This document shows positions 19,248-30,755 of a stretch of DNA of 34,832 nt, one piece after another (position 1 is the stretch's first letter; each line of letters starts with the position of its first letter). Under the pieces are notes generated by a model that was not told the DNA's origin, did no database searches, and saw only the letters and a list, made by a program, of their open reading frames with translations. Where the stretch lies: the NCBI GenBank assembly GCA_900155495.1, contig FTLJ01000461.1, positions 1-34,832 on the forward strand, in the 5' to 3' direction. Source of the DNA: Porogramme epimiltina. Taxonomy: Eukaryota; Basidiomycota; Agaricomycetes; Polyporales; Polyporaceae. The position numbers were made by a program, and so were the translations under genes.

Positions 19248-21231
19248 ATGGGCTTGGTCCAGGGCATACGCAGGCCGACTCCCAGTCATTCTACCTCCAC
19301 CCCTCCTGCAAAAGGCGCCAAAGCGCCCGTCAGCTGGGTCCACTCTCAATTTGCAGGCACGGACTCTCAGTCGCCAGGACAAGATCTACCAAGCGTGCAC
19401 ATCAATTCCCAGTCGGGCGACTGCTCCGTTCAGCCGTACGAGGGACCGGATCTCAGTGATCTAGCATTCGCTCCTTTTGAACGATCTAAGGCTACAGTCT
19501 TTCGTTATCGGCAACAGCAGTCCGTCAACCTAGGCTCGTGGTGAGTCGTCGTGGTCTCGGCCTTCTCTTCGCATATGCTCAGAAACTTTTCAGGTTCGTG
19601 CACGAACAATGGATGACGCCCTCTCTGTTCACTTGCGCATCTGGCAAACAACTCTCGGAGCTCGACATTGCATCCGGCTGGGGTTCTCTTGACTCTGCTC
19701 GAGCTGTGCTGGAGCGACACTGGGACACCTTTATCAATGCCTCCGACTTCCACTACCTCTCTAGCATCGGGATCAACACTGTGCGGCTGCCTATTGGATA
19801 CTGGTCTCTCGGCCCCGCTTTCTGTCAGGGTACACCTTTTGAGCCCGTCGCGGACGTCTACCGGAACTCGTGGCCCCGCGTCGTGCGAGCGATCAACGAC
19901 GCAGCTGACGCGGGCATCGGCGTCCTCGTCGACCTCCACGGCGCTCCGGGCAGCCAGAACGGGCAACAACACTCCGGGATCTCGGATGGCCAGACGAATC
20001 TGTTCGGCAACGACTGGTATACTAACAAGTCGATGGCCGTGCTCTCGTTCCTCATGCAGGAGCTGGTGAACGTCACCAACGTCGTCGGCATCCAGATCCT
20101 CAACGAGCCAACAAACGCTCCAGAGTTGCCTAGCTTCTGTGCGTATCCTTAAACTGCATCTACATTTGGGCTTATTGTCTGCCGACGCAGACCTTGACGC
20201 GATTGCCACTATGAGGGCTATAAGTCCTGCAGCTCAGGCGTTCCCACTATACATCCATGACGGGTTCAACCTCGAGCAATTCAGCTGGCTAATTTCAAAT
20301 CGGACGGACTTTGTGGTGGAGGATCACCACTCGTACTTCGTGTTTACCCCTCAAGACGACTCTGAACCGGCCTCTCAGCATACTTCGGACGTGCGGTATT
20401 CCATCGCCGACTCGCTCGCCGCTGCGTCGTACCGTAACAAGCGCAACTTGATCATCGGCGAATTCTCCTGCGCTCTCACGGACCAAAGTCTCGAAGGGGA
20501 GAAGGATCCCGAAGAGGCAAGGAGGGAGTTCTGTACTGGCCAAACCGATATATATCAAAACACCACAGCCGGTTGGGCCTTCTGGGGTAGGTTGCATGCT
20601 TTCTTACTACCGACAGAATTTCTCAATACATCCTACAGCATACGATAAGGAGCAATGCTCTGACGATCCCGGATGGTGCTTCAAAGCGGCTGTTGGCAGG
20701 AGTCTCCCAAGTAGCTTCTTTTCCTATGGAAATGGATCCATTGCGGACCCTTCACGTCTCCCCGTGCTCGCAGATGTGGCATCATCCATTGGCGCTCCTC
20801 TTCCTCAATCATCGCCATCAACAAGTTCTGGACCTACCCCCTCGGCGCCGCCACAGGTTCTATTGGATCCGAACGGAGCTGTTGGCGTCTTTCCTGTACA
20901 GCGCAGGAGCCGATTGAACGCTAATATGGTCCACCGCAGAGGGGATCGCGGCGCTCTTCCCCTTCGACAGCGCGATAACTCCGCGGCAAACCAACTGCCC
21001 CTAGATCCGACACAGCGCGCGATGGCCAAAGGATACTCTGACGGTTTCATGACCGCCAAGATCTTTGCGCTGTACGGGATGTCGAAACTAGGGTTCACAG
21101 GGCAGTATATCAACGACAGTTTGGACAGGCTAGGCAAGGCGGTCATAGCCTCTAGCACGGAGCATTATTACGAGCAGCGGTTTATCGAAGGATTGAGGGA
21201 TGGGGAGACCCTTATTACCTCCTCAATCTAA
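19248..21231 (+). CDS. Glycoside hydrolase family 5 exo-beta-1,3-glucanase
   Basis: Proposed exons: 19248-19540, 19594-20138, 20191-20586, 20639-21231 (608 residues). The first ~85 residues are a Ser/Pro linker, then RYRQQQSVNLGSWFVHEQWM opens the TIM barrel. Core motifs: GINTVRLPIGYW, GIGVLVDLHGAPGSQNGQQH, ILNEPTN with the presumed acid/base Glu269, VEDHHSYFVF, and IIGEFSCAL with the presumed nucleophile Glu370. The end (DDPGWCFKAAVG, YSDGFMTAKIFALYG, EQRFIEGLRDGE) matches fungal GH5_9-type exoglucanases that trim beta-1,3-glucan of the cell wall. No signal peptide or transmembrane segment is visible, which is unusual for a wall enzyme. ATG at 19205 is in frame and would add 14 residues; 19248 has the better context (ACGATGG). 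Confidence 0.92.
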
Positions 21232-21643
21232 TGATCATTGTTTCTGTCCACTGGAGGGGTGATCTGACTGTTCGGTGTAGCTCCTTCACGGAGGGAACTA
21301 TATGGTCTTGGCCACCACCACGGTGTTTGAGTCTCATTAGGTGGTGTCGGCGGTGTGGATGAAAAAACCAGGAAGGTGGAGCTCGGAGAGGAAGCGCCGG
21401 CGGCACAGAGCCCGGCCGAGACGGAAATGCCACGTGGGAGGGCAAGCAATATCGGGACGCGGGGGAGCCCGACGGCCTGCTTGCACTTTGCACGCTCGAC
21501 CGAGAGGCGAGCCCATCTCCGCCCGTCACCAGTCTACCCCCACGCCCGCCCCTGCCACCGTCGCCGGTACGCTTAGATGCGAAACTGAATACCTCTCCGT
21601 CCAAAATCAACACCAGCCGCTCCTTTTCGCCGCCGTCGCTGTC
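21232..21643 (+). promoter_or_regulatory. Glucanase 3' end and mtIF2 promoter
   Basis: About 410 bp between two same-strand genes. The part near 21540-21640 is rich in CCCGCC and CCGTCGCC tracts before the start ATG. No coding sequence is supportable. Confidence 0.4.
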
Positions 21644-24600
21644 ATGCGCCGCACCCTTCGCATCGCACGTCTCGGTGTCCGGGAGGCATCGAGTTCTGCC
21701 GCCACCGCGACTAAAACCAAGGTGCGCACCGGACCTGCTCGTGACGGAAGCCTCTCTTCAAGTCTGACCTCGTCTGTAGCCGACATGGCAATTCGACCCG
21801 CTCCTCGAGCGGAGCTCTGCCCCTCAGAGGAGGACGTGGGCGCGCCCGGCGGACGCCCCGCCCGCGGGCACCAGCGCCCCCACAAAACGCTCATGGGCCC
21901 GCCCCGAGCCCAAGGCGCCCCCTAGGCAGTCTGGGCTCGGTGACCTCCCCGAAGCCATCCGTGCCCGCGGTTCGCGCGACCGGGACTGGGACAGAGACCG
22001 GCCGCAGCAGCGCGACAGGGACCGGCCGCTGCAGCGCGACAGGCAGCGCGATGGGCAGCGCGACGAGGAGACTCGGGCGGCGGCGCCGCACCTTAGGGGG
22101 CTGGACAACATCCTCGGGAAGGAGCGCATCAACAGGCGGTCGCGGGAGCTCATGAACGAGGAGGAGGATGCGTCGTCCGCGCGCGGTGGGGCGCGTCTCC
22201 GCGAGCGACCGCGGGAGGGGCGGCGTGGAGGGCAGGAGGCCGACGCGGGCAGGGTTGCAGGTGAAGCGAAGGCTGCGGGCGAGGATGGGGCGGTGGGCGA
22301 GAGGAAGGCGTCGAGCGAGGGGAAGGCGTTGAGTGAAGCGAAGGCGTTGGGCAAGGCGAAGGCGACTGGGGCGGGGGCGAGTAAAGGTGCGGCCTCGGAC
22401 ATGTCCGCGGATCTAGGATGGTCCAGGACAGCGGATGAGGAGGAGCGGGGGTCGAGGAGCAGGCAGAAGCGCGGCCAGTACAAGGGGCGGGGCTCGCTGC
22501 TGTCGCAGTTCGCGGAGGAGGTGCCAAGTCGATCCCGCAACTCGAATGGCCGCACGGAGGCGAAGGAGAAGGAAAAGGAAAAGGTGAAGGTGACCAAGAC
22601 GGCGAAGGTCAAACAGGTCAGCGTGGACGTATACATTCCGAGCGTCGTCACGGTGGGCGCCCTCGCGAGGCTACTCAACGTGAAACTCGGTATGTCTTAC
22701 GCATGCCCAATGGTTGATCTTCATTCAATCGTGTTATTTTTGAGATACCCTTCGTCGGACAATGATCCGAGTCGGGATGGAGTCTGAAGCCGCCCACGAT
22801 CACAGTAGGTCCCTCTTCACCGGGAACTGTAATGTATCTAATAATTGGGTTAGTGCTCACCTCCGAGTTCGCTTCGCTTTTGGCCATGGAGTTCAACAGG
22901 AACCCTGTAGTGAACGACGAGGCTGCGTTTGACATCTACCCTCCGTGCGTCTCAATGCGATATTACGTCTAGCAGAATTTTTGAGACTCTGTACAGGCCT
23001 CCACACCCAGAAGCGCATACATTGCCAGAACGTCCGCCGGTGGTTACTATCATGGGCCATGTAGATCACGGCAAGACCACGCTGCTGGACACCTTGCGGT
23101 CCACATCCGTGGCGAAGGGAGAAGCCGGCGGAATCACTCAACACATTGGTGCCTTTTCCGTACCCGTTCCGACTAGTGGAAGTAGCTCAGGATCAACACG
23201 CACGATCACCTTCCTCGACACGCCAGGCCATGCTGCGTTCTCTGCGATGCGCGCCCGGGGTGCCAGTGTCACGGATGTTGTTGTTCTTGTCGTCGCTGCG
23301 GACGACGGAATCATGCCACAGACCCGAGAAGTTCTCGACCTGGTGAAGAACTCGAATGTCAGTCTCGTCGTGGCGATTAACAAGGTGGACAAGCCCAGTG
23401 CCGACATCGTGTGTATCATGTCCGCTACTCGATCGCGCAGTACGCCTCGTTAACCATGTTCGTTTAGACGAAGGTCGAACATGCCCTCCTCGCGGAGGGC
23501 GTACAGCTCGAGACTTTCGGCGGAGACATTCCTTCGGTGCCGGTTTCCGGACTCACAGGCCAGGGCCTAGACCAGTTGGTCGAGACTATCTCTGCCCTCG
23601 CTGAGATGCAGGACCTTCGCGCCGAACGTGAAGGCCCGCTGCACGGTTACGTCCTCGAGTCTAATGTGTCTAAAGGCCTCGGGTACGTGTTGTTTTCATT
23701 TCACGATTAGGCTGTTCTCATGTCACAACGATCTGCAGCCCCGTCGGCACTGTCTTGGTCCTTCGCGGCGATCTCAAGCCTGGCCAGCATCTTATTTGCG
23801 GCAACACTTCCGCGAAGGTCCGCATCCTCAAGGATTCTAGCGGCAAGGCCGTGAAGGCCGCGTACCCGGGGATGGCCGTCACCGTTTCCGGGTGGAAGGA
23901 GCTGCCCAGCGCAGGCGACGAGGTTCTTACTGGCTCCGACGCGGAAATCAAGAAGGCGGTCGCAAATCGCGTGCGCAAGGCCGAGATGGATTCTACGCTC
24001 GCAGATCTCGAGGCCATCAACGAGCAGCGTCGCGCCGAGCGAGCGCGACGTGAAGCGGAAGAGGCTGGCCAGGCCGGCGAGCCCGCCCAGGCGCCAGGCC
24101 CTAAAGAGCTCAGGCTCGTCATCAAGGGCGACGTCAGTGGGAGCGTCGAGGCCGTCGTGAACGCGCTCGAGGTCATCGGGAACGATATCGCGCGGACAAA
24201 GATCATCGCGACCGGCGTCGGGGACGTCACGGAGTCGGATATCATGCGCGCCAAGGCCGCGGACGGTACGTGCCCTCCCCTCCTCCCCCGCCTGATCGCA
24301 CCGTGTGAGCGGCCTATGCTGACTTCACCCGCGTGAGTAGGCATGGTCGTCGCGTTCTCGGTGAAGGTCCCACGGACAATCGAGGCGGAGGCGCACTCGC
24401 AGCACGTGCCCGTGCTGTCGTCGAGCATCATCTACAAGCTCATGGAGGCCGTCACGGAGCGCGTCGTCGCGCTGCTGCCCCCTATCATCAAGAAGCGCGT
24501 GACGGGCGAGGCGACGGTGCTCCAGCTGTTCGACATCCACCTCCGGGGCAAGAAGACGATGCAGGTCGGCGGCTGCAGGGTCGCGAGCGGCGTGGTCGAG

Positions 24601-24887
24601 AAGAGCAAGCTTGCGCGCGTCGTGCGCAACGGCGAGGTCGTCCACGAGGGTGAGTCGCACCGTTTCCGATTGGTGCTTCTGCTTCTCCCGTCCGCGGGCC
24701 GTCGGGTGGGCCCTGGCTGACCTCTCCGCCCACAGGCCGACTGGACACCCTCAAGCAACACAAGGACGACGTGCTCGAGGTCAGCAAGGGCATCGAGTGT
24801 GGCCTCAACCTCGCCGACTACAACGACCTCCGAACGGGCGACATCATCCAGATGTACGAGGAGGTCTCGTTCCCCGGTAAATTATGA
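21644..24887 (+). CDS. Mitochondrial translation initiation factor IF-2
   Basis: Proposed exons: 21644-21721, 21780-22689, 22745-22804, 22854-22944, 22997-23408, 23468-23682, 23739-24265, 24341-24649, 24736-24887 (917 residues, every junction in phase). The Arg/Ser/Thr-rich N-terminus looks like a mitochondrial presequence. Residues ~80-310 are charged low complexity. The IF-2 N-domain ([16 protein letters not shown]) leads into the GTPase: G1 GHVDHGKTT at residue 400, [11 protein letters not shown]3 DTPGHAAF, G4 NKVDKP and G5 [10 protein letters not shown]. Domains II-IV follow: [39 protein letters not shown], then [20 protein letters not shown]. It places initiator tRNA on the mitochondrial ribosome. 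The gene converges on the CHORD gene, with 185 bp between stops. Confidence 0.95.
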
Positions 24888-25072
24888 TCGTTTAATCCGA
24901 CCCCCGGACTCCTCCGAGCTCTCCCTAGATCGTAGACGTAGAGATCATCATGCTTTTTATTACGCATCCTACACACAACCCCCCTCTATTCGTAATGCTG
25001 CTTGTCCATAGTGCGCGGGTGCCGTTACGCACGAAACCACGCCCGTCCGATCGTGTGTACACTCCTCCCGGC
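24888..25072. terminator. Convergent 3' region of mtIF2 and CHORD genes
   Basis: The stops of two convergent genes lie 185 bp apart. The stretch contains AT-rich CTTTTTATTACGC near 24952-24964, suited to polyadenylation signals of either gene. The exact sites cannot be set from sequence alone. Confidence 0.35.
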
Positions 25073-26592
25073 TCACCCCCGCACCTTGTTCTGTTCGTCC
25101 AAGACGAGGTCTTTAGCACCGATCGTGCCCGTGCGGCCGCCGACCCCGAACGTGAAGTTAATGTTGCCGAGGTTGCGATCGGTCTTCTCGAGGAGCGTCC
25201 AGCTGCGGACGTCTTTCTTCTTCAATTTGAGTTCCAGCTGCACCCCGTCCGATTAGCAGCCCGCGCGCACACATGCCTACACGCTCCTGCACGCTCCCGT
25301 CAGATAGGGATCTTACGTACCTTGGTCCCGTAGAACTTGAATGACGACTCTTCCGCGTTCACAGGCCCCCATAGCTGCAGCGTCTTGCGGAAACGCTTCG
25401 AGGCTGGAAGGTACAGGTCGAGGAACACCTGCGCGGGCGGCGGCCGCGACCGCGATTAATCTCCGTGTGTGGCACAAACAACTCACAGCACCGGACCGAC
25501 GGGCGCACCTCGTTCTCCTCAATTTTGACGATGCTGGTCTCCGGGTTCGCCTGCTTCGCAAACACCGACGCATGCACCTCGGTGGGCGTTTGATAGTGGT
25601 CGATACGGCACTGTGTGAACTGCTCCTGCTGCTACACAAGTTGCCGGGGAATCAGTAAAAACTGAGAGGGTATTGGAGGGAGCCCAGCACGTCCACACAC
25701 TCACCGCATCCGCCTTGGCCTTGGGCACGAAGACGTGTCTACCCTTCTTGCACCCCTCGATCTTGAGAAACTCGTCGAACTCGAGGACGCGCCGTTTGCA
25801 GCAGAGATAGCCCTTCCGGCGGAGGCGTGAGGACACGGCGGGGCGCGGTGAAACGGGGGACGAGGGGGGAAGGGGGTCTCAGCGCGGCGGACACACCTTG
25901 CTGCCTTCGTGGAAAATGGGCTGTACGTGTGTTAGGAGTAGGTACGGTCGCACATAGCAGGGTTGTGCTCACCGGCTTCGGGTGGTACGTGCACTCGGCC
26001 TCCTCCCCGCCCTCGGCGCGGTGCAGCGCGTCGCTGACGAACGCTACCGAGCACCCGTTGTGCCTGCAGGACGTCCCGGCCGCCGGGGCCACGCTCGGGT
26101 CGTCCTCCTCCTCCACGAACTTGGGCGCGGGCGCGGCCTCGGGTGCGGCGCGTGACGGGGTGCTCGTCCCCGATGCGGAGCCTCTGGAGGTGTACGTCTC
26201 CGCGCCGGCGGCGGAGGACGTCATCTTGAGATCCACCTGCGGGGCGGCCTTCGGGGGCGGCGCCTTGGGCGCCTCGTCCGTGTGCGTCCCCGTAGAGCAG
26301 CCCTGGACAGACATCGATCAGGTGAGCGGGGGAGGGGTCGCGGGGTGCGTGTGCCTCGGTGCAGGGCACACGCGGCCCTGCGCGGACGGCGGGCGGGCTA
26401 TTGGGGGACACTTACGGGGATCTGCATGAACTCGTCAAAGTCGAGCACGGGCTTGTTCACGGACTGGCAGCATGACCAGGACTTGAGACCCTCATGGAAG
26501 ACGGGGGCGCCAGGGTGGTATGTGCAGCTGTCGGGCGCGTTGTTCGCAGGGTCGAAGTCCTTGCCGCAGCCCTTGTGAGTGCAGGTGACCAT
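25073..26592 (-). CDS. CHORD-CS domain protein (CHORDC1/RAR1-type HSP90 co-chaperone)
   Basis: Proposed exons in coding order: 26592-26416, 26302-25973, 25920-25897, 25812-25705, 25631-25509, 25428-25321, 25237-25073; every exon is a whole number of codons; 344 residues. CHORD1 (residues ~4-58) reads CTHKGCGKDFDPANN, then CTYHPGAPVFHEGLKSWSCC and LDFDEFMQI. CHORD2 (~138-213) repeats the Cys/His pattern: CRHNGCSVAF, CTYHPKPIFHEGSKGYLCCK, EFDEFLKIEGC. A CS domain (~217-310) follows: CRIDHYQTPTEVHASVFAKQ and FLDLYLPASKRF. Zinc-binding CHORD modules plus a CS domain define HSP90-associated proteins such as morgana and RAR1. The 24-nt exon encodes only PIFHEGSK, inside CHORD2. The last codons (NKVRG, stop) could instead be spliced further; the rest is firm. 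Confidence 0.95.
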
Positions 26593-27253
26593 GTTTGGGG
26601 GCGTCGCGCGGGGGTTCAGCTGAGAGGTAGCGTCTAGAAGGAGAGAAAGCAGAGAGAGACTGGAGACAGGGTGGGTGGGTGCTGCAGAGGCGGAGGCGGG
26701 ATGGCGCGCTCGCCCGAAGGGGCATCGCTCGCGATCGAAGCCTCTCGAAATTGCACGCGTCTTGCGCACGTGAGGCGCGTCTGAGCGCGTACGCCGTGTC
26801 GCGGGATCGCGTTCAAATGTCCAAACTTGTCCAAGCGCTAGCAGCGTCACATCGCGCCCGAGTCGGCGCTCACGGTCACTCCGAGTCGTTACCCGCAGGC
26901 TGTTTGCACATGTGCACGGCAGCGCGCAGACGGCCCCTTCTTCCGCCCCTGCCGCGCTCTCCCTCTCGACATAAGCATATCGCATGCACCCATCTCCAGA
27001 TAAGACTCGCCCTCTCGACCTGGCCACGCCGCATCATGGTCGCCCGAAGCACCCCTTCCAGGGCTTCCGACTCAGGCTCAAAGGATCGAAAGGACCCCTG
27101 CGCGGCTGTCTGGACCAGAACCAGACAAACACCCTTCTTGGTTGATCGCAGTTTAACACGTTTCTCTCGCGGGAGCATTCACTGCCTCCTCCCGACTTGT
27201 AGCACACGTCCGCAGCAGTCGACACCGGCATTCGTGTTTCCACATTGGGTGCC
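26593..27253. other. Upstream region of the CHORD gene
   Basis: The 5' side of the CHORD gene contains purine-rich GAGAGAAAGCAGAGAGAGAC on the plus strand (CT-rich on the gene's strand), typical of a basidiomycete 5' UTR. A long plus-strand frame crosses it but shows no family resemblance and no start of its own that makes sense. Confidence 0.35.
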
Positions 27254-28042
27254 ATGTACAAATGCGGCACCGTCTTGCGCGCTATTAACATCTATGCCCT
27301 TTTTCCGCTACGTCGTTCAGACTCTCACTTCCCGTGCGTTGCCCGGAACTTACCAATCCAGCGACCTTACCTCGCCTTTCAGCCAGTCCTTTCCCGCACC
27401 GGTATGAAGGCGGTGGATCTGAGTCGCAGGGCACTGCCCTATAACACCCTACAGAGTTCAACGAATTCGCGGTGTGCGACCTTCTCGTGTTCTTCAATGA
27501 CGGGCATGGGGCAAGGGTCGGGTCAGGTATGCCCTACCTGGCTTCCCCGAAAGACTAGGTTGAGCCATAGCCGCCAATGGCCGCGCAATACCGTGTACAG
27601 ATGGCCCTGATCGCGCGGGCACCATTGCCGGCAACAACGTAAGCCTCCAGCGTTTTGTATATAGTTCCTCGTTTCTACGTGCTACACTCCGAGGCGTAGA
27701 GGGTGACGGGTCTTCCCAGGCCGCACGGGGGATTCCGTTTTTTGGGTTATCCTAGATGGTATCGATGGGCCGGGCGGAACAAATGACCTTCGCAAATGTC
27801 TAGGCGCGTCGGTTCGTCGTCGAGGAAGGAGGGCCCTAGACTCGTGTTCTCGTCGTGGGTGCGAGAGTACCGGCTTGGTTGGCGCAGATGTGGACAGAGT
27901 GCAATACATCGTGCGGCACGACTCTTGGGAAGTCTTGCGGTGGCATGGAGTGACGTCCGTATGCGGGCAACAGCAGCGTTTTATGAACGAGTTCCCCTCT
28001 CGGTTCTTGGAAGAAACGTCTTCAGTTCTAGCGAACCCATAA
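27254..28042 (+). CDS. Unrecognised spliced gene (tentative)
   Basis: A phase-consistent model uses exons 27254-27401, 27455-27526 and 27720-28042 (180 residues). The first intron (53 nt, GTATGA...CCCTACAG) is a good fungal intron. Reading across it gives YLAFQPVLSRTEFNEFAVCD, then LLVFFNDGHGARVGSG. The last exon reads DSVFWVILDGIDGPGG, and later DVDRVQYIVRHDSWEVLRWH and RFMNEFPSRFLEETSS, ending at TAA. Composition is protein-like, but I recognise no family. The second intron would be 193 nt; a 38-nt candidate exon at 27601-27638 has good splice sites but breaks the phase. The start is uncertain. It could be a small lineage-specific gene or a fragment of a decayed one. Confidence 0.35.
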
Positions 28043-30755
28043 CCTGGACCACGAAGGAGCCTGGCGGCAAGAGAGAGAGGACTATCAGCGCTTCGAAGAC
28101 AATGTAGCAGTCCGAGGCCCCCGCGTTCCGTCCCGCCTTTGTGATGACGGGTCCCTGCAAAAAATTATCTTATCAAATGACGCTTTATATATACATATAC
28201 CTCCGCCCAACTCCGCGACGGCCTCAACGTCAAACACGCTGGCGGCTGACTGTATACTTATTTGTGTAACCTCATCATCCGGTGACTGGCCGAGGATTGG
28301 GGTGCACCGACAGCGACGAGCAGAGACGCGCTGCTCGACTAATCGCCGACCCGGTGAGGTCGGCTTCGGAGGCGGGATGAAAGAAGCCCTGCCGGACAGC
28401 CTCGATACTCCTATAGCATGACCGACACCGCGATGTCGCAGGATGTCCCCCGCGATCTGCGCCCGCCCCATGACGGGCTGCGTCCGGAGAAACTGCGCCA
28501 GCCGTTCATTGTCTCGAGGTCAGCGGGGGGCTAAGCGTACTCACCTGCGCGCGAGCCTCCCAGCGCCCGCCGCACGGGTACTGGAGGGATGATCGGCCGG
28601 TTGGCGGCTCCCCAGGGCTTCCATCTTCTCTCGCGCCTCGCTGCATACGCGGCGGAGCCCTCTACAAAGGGGCTGCAGCGCGCCCGCCGACCAGCCTACC
28701 CTCGTAACCCCTCCCTGCAAGCGGGCGCAGCGCGCGCCACCACCCCTCCTCACGAGGACGCGTCACGCACGATCTACGGTGAGCCTCCCTCGACGACCTC
28801 GAGTGCCCACAGAACTCACCCCACAACTGTAGTGCGCCAAACCGAGGGATAAATTAAACTCGAGGTGCCTGGGCGAAGCTGCCCCGTGTAGGCTCGTGCA
28901 CCCTCCTCGCCTGCCCAGCGACCCCGAGCCCCCCGGGCTGCGCGGCCGCCCTGTCTCGACTGCCTCAGGGAACCCCAGGGACGACCGTGCGCCGTGCCCA
29001 ACGCGCCCGTCGTGAGCCCATGCCCACCTAGCCACCACCCCGAGGCGCAGGAGCGAGGGCCACAGCAGTCGCCGAGCACGAGCATGAGGCGGCAACCGCG
29101 GTGAGCGCACCCCTGGCTTCCTCTCTAAGCGAGGCACCTGGCGACGCACCACATACGCCCACAGTGCCGGAGTCGCCCTCCCGCGCGTTGCGGTCCCCCC
29201 CTCGTGCCCGGGCCCATCAGCCCGCTGGCGAAGGGGCGAGGGAGCGTGCGTGCGCCCTCCGCCCAAACCCCTCGCCGGGCCCGGCGCGGACGCTGGGCGA
29301 GCACCGCCGCCTCCGCGTCGAACGCGTGTGCTCCCGGGCCAGCGATGACGCGGTGCCGGGGCGCAGGCCGGACAGCAGCGCCCCGCAACGGTATACACCG
29401 AGATTCCAGGCCCACCGCGCTCGCGAGCTCTTGGGCTTGGGCCCAGGGAGGCGTAGTGGAGCGGTGCAGCACCAGCCTCTGAGCGTTCACGCCTGGGCGC
29501 GACCCTGCACGACGCAGCGCGGGATGGGGGAAGGGGGTGGAGGGGAGGGGGCACGTAACCCGCCGGGTCGCTCGCGGGAGGGCACACCGGGTCTCGTGGC
29601 CGAGACGAGGGCCTCGCGCGCGCGCGGGGCACCCCCACCCCCACCCCCTCCGGGCAAGGCGGCGGCGCCCGGCGCGCAAAACGCAGGCCGCGTCGCGGGA
29701 TATTTTTGTCAGGTGCCAGCGTGCCCACCCCGCGTTCGCGTCTGGTGGGGTGGTCATATGTGGCGGGGGGTTGCAAGATGAAGTGCGATCGTGATCGTAT
29801 CGTGGCCCTCTGGCGTCGTAGCGCGCAAATGGAGGCCCTGTCCCGCGTCCTGCTCTCGTTTGCTTGCTTTGGGGGTGTGAAGGGGAACGCGGCACGGGTC
29901 CTCTCTTGCGAACCGAGGCGTCTTCGCACTTGGCTCCGCTAGTGTACACTAGACTCCGCCTGAAGTTTCTTGGAAAGCTGCTCAGGGTGCAGAAAGCTTT
30001 GGCAAAAATGGCGCAAATTGCTAAGTAAGGAATGCATCTACGACCAGATCTCTAGGGACGTGTAGGTACGTACAAATGTGGAGCGCAACACTTGCTGTTC
30101 TTTTCGTCCCAGTTGTGTCAGAGAGCCTTGCTGATCATTGCCAGTGAATTCTAGACTTTAACAAACCCCTGAAGATTTCCACTACACGTCCCGGCCGCAT
30201 TCAGCCTTGTCTATCATGTAAAACTGCAGTTAGGGAGGTCATTAACGAGAGCCTTATGCCAAGGACATAGCCATCTCTTCTCATCACCCGCGAATGCTGC
30301 CGCTTGTACGGCAGCATCGGCGCGCGTGAATGTAGTAGGTCCCCGCTGTTATGTAACGCCGCACACCGAAGAGCACTGGTTGGCGGAGTACAGCTGGCGC
30401 GCCTTTTTAATTATGCACTACATCGACGAATGAGGGTAGCCCGGACTCACTTCATTAGTTAGGATGCGATCTGTGTGTCCCAGTTGATTGTCGATCACCA
30501 ATAGCACTTGACTGATAGTTACTCATGCATGAGCCAATCGGTGCGTTTCGGTCCAGGGCATACCCACCCTGCGCACCACCGGCCCGCACCCAGTCCAGCT
30601 GTACGATGAGCAGGGGGCAACCACGGCCCGCGGGGTATGGAATTCTATAGATAGGTATCTCAATCTATCCACACAGGTCTGGCACGCCCACACCAGCGCA
30701 ACCGACGCGCAGGGCCGTCGGGCGACCCTGCGCGCAGTGACGATACCAACTCCGC
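28043..30755. other. 2.7-kb gene-poor interval with a GC-rich island
   Basis: No convincing gene was found. From about 28890 to 29760 the DNA becomes extremely GC-rich, with C and G runs. Long frames are open on both strands at once, as expected from composition alone; their translations are Arg/Pro/Ala/Gly-rich without domains. From 29950 to 30750 the sequence returns to average composition with short frames only. A candidate minus-strand splice pair (CAG|GTGAGT near 28543 and CAG|TTT near 28494) exists, but the protein it would join is not recognisable. Confidence 0.35.

Noticed and set aside
26679..27407. 242-residue plus-strand open frame
   Set aside because: The first part is Arg/Ser-rich upstream sequence of the CHORD gene. 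Its 3' end overlaps the tentative gene in a different frame that gives a better protein across the intron.
27601..27638. 38-nt candidate exon in the tentative gene
   Set aside because: It has good acceptor and donor sites, but its length breaks the phase into the last exon. Direct joining 27526|27720 keeps the frame.
27981..28155. Minus-strand frame with a hydrophobic PPGSFVVQVMGS stretch
   Set aside because: It loosely recalls an FtsJ-like methyltransferase strand, but no SAM-binding motif could be assembled upstream. It also overlaps the 3' end of the better-supported plus-strand frame.
28763..29929. 388-residue minus-strand open frame
   Set aside because: It lies in the GC-rich island, where frames on both strands are open together. 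The translation is Arg/Pro/Gly-rich without any domain, and no good start or splice context was seen.
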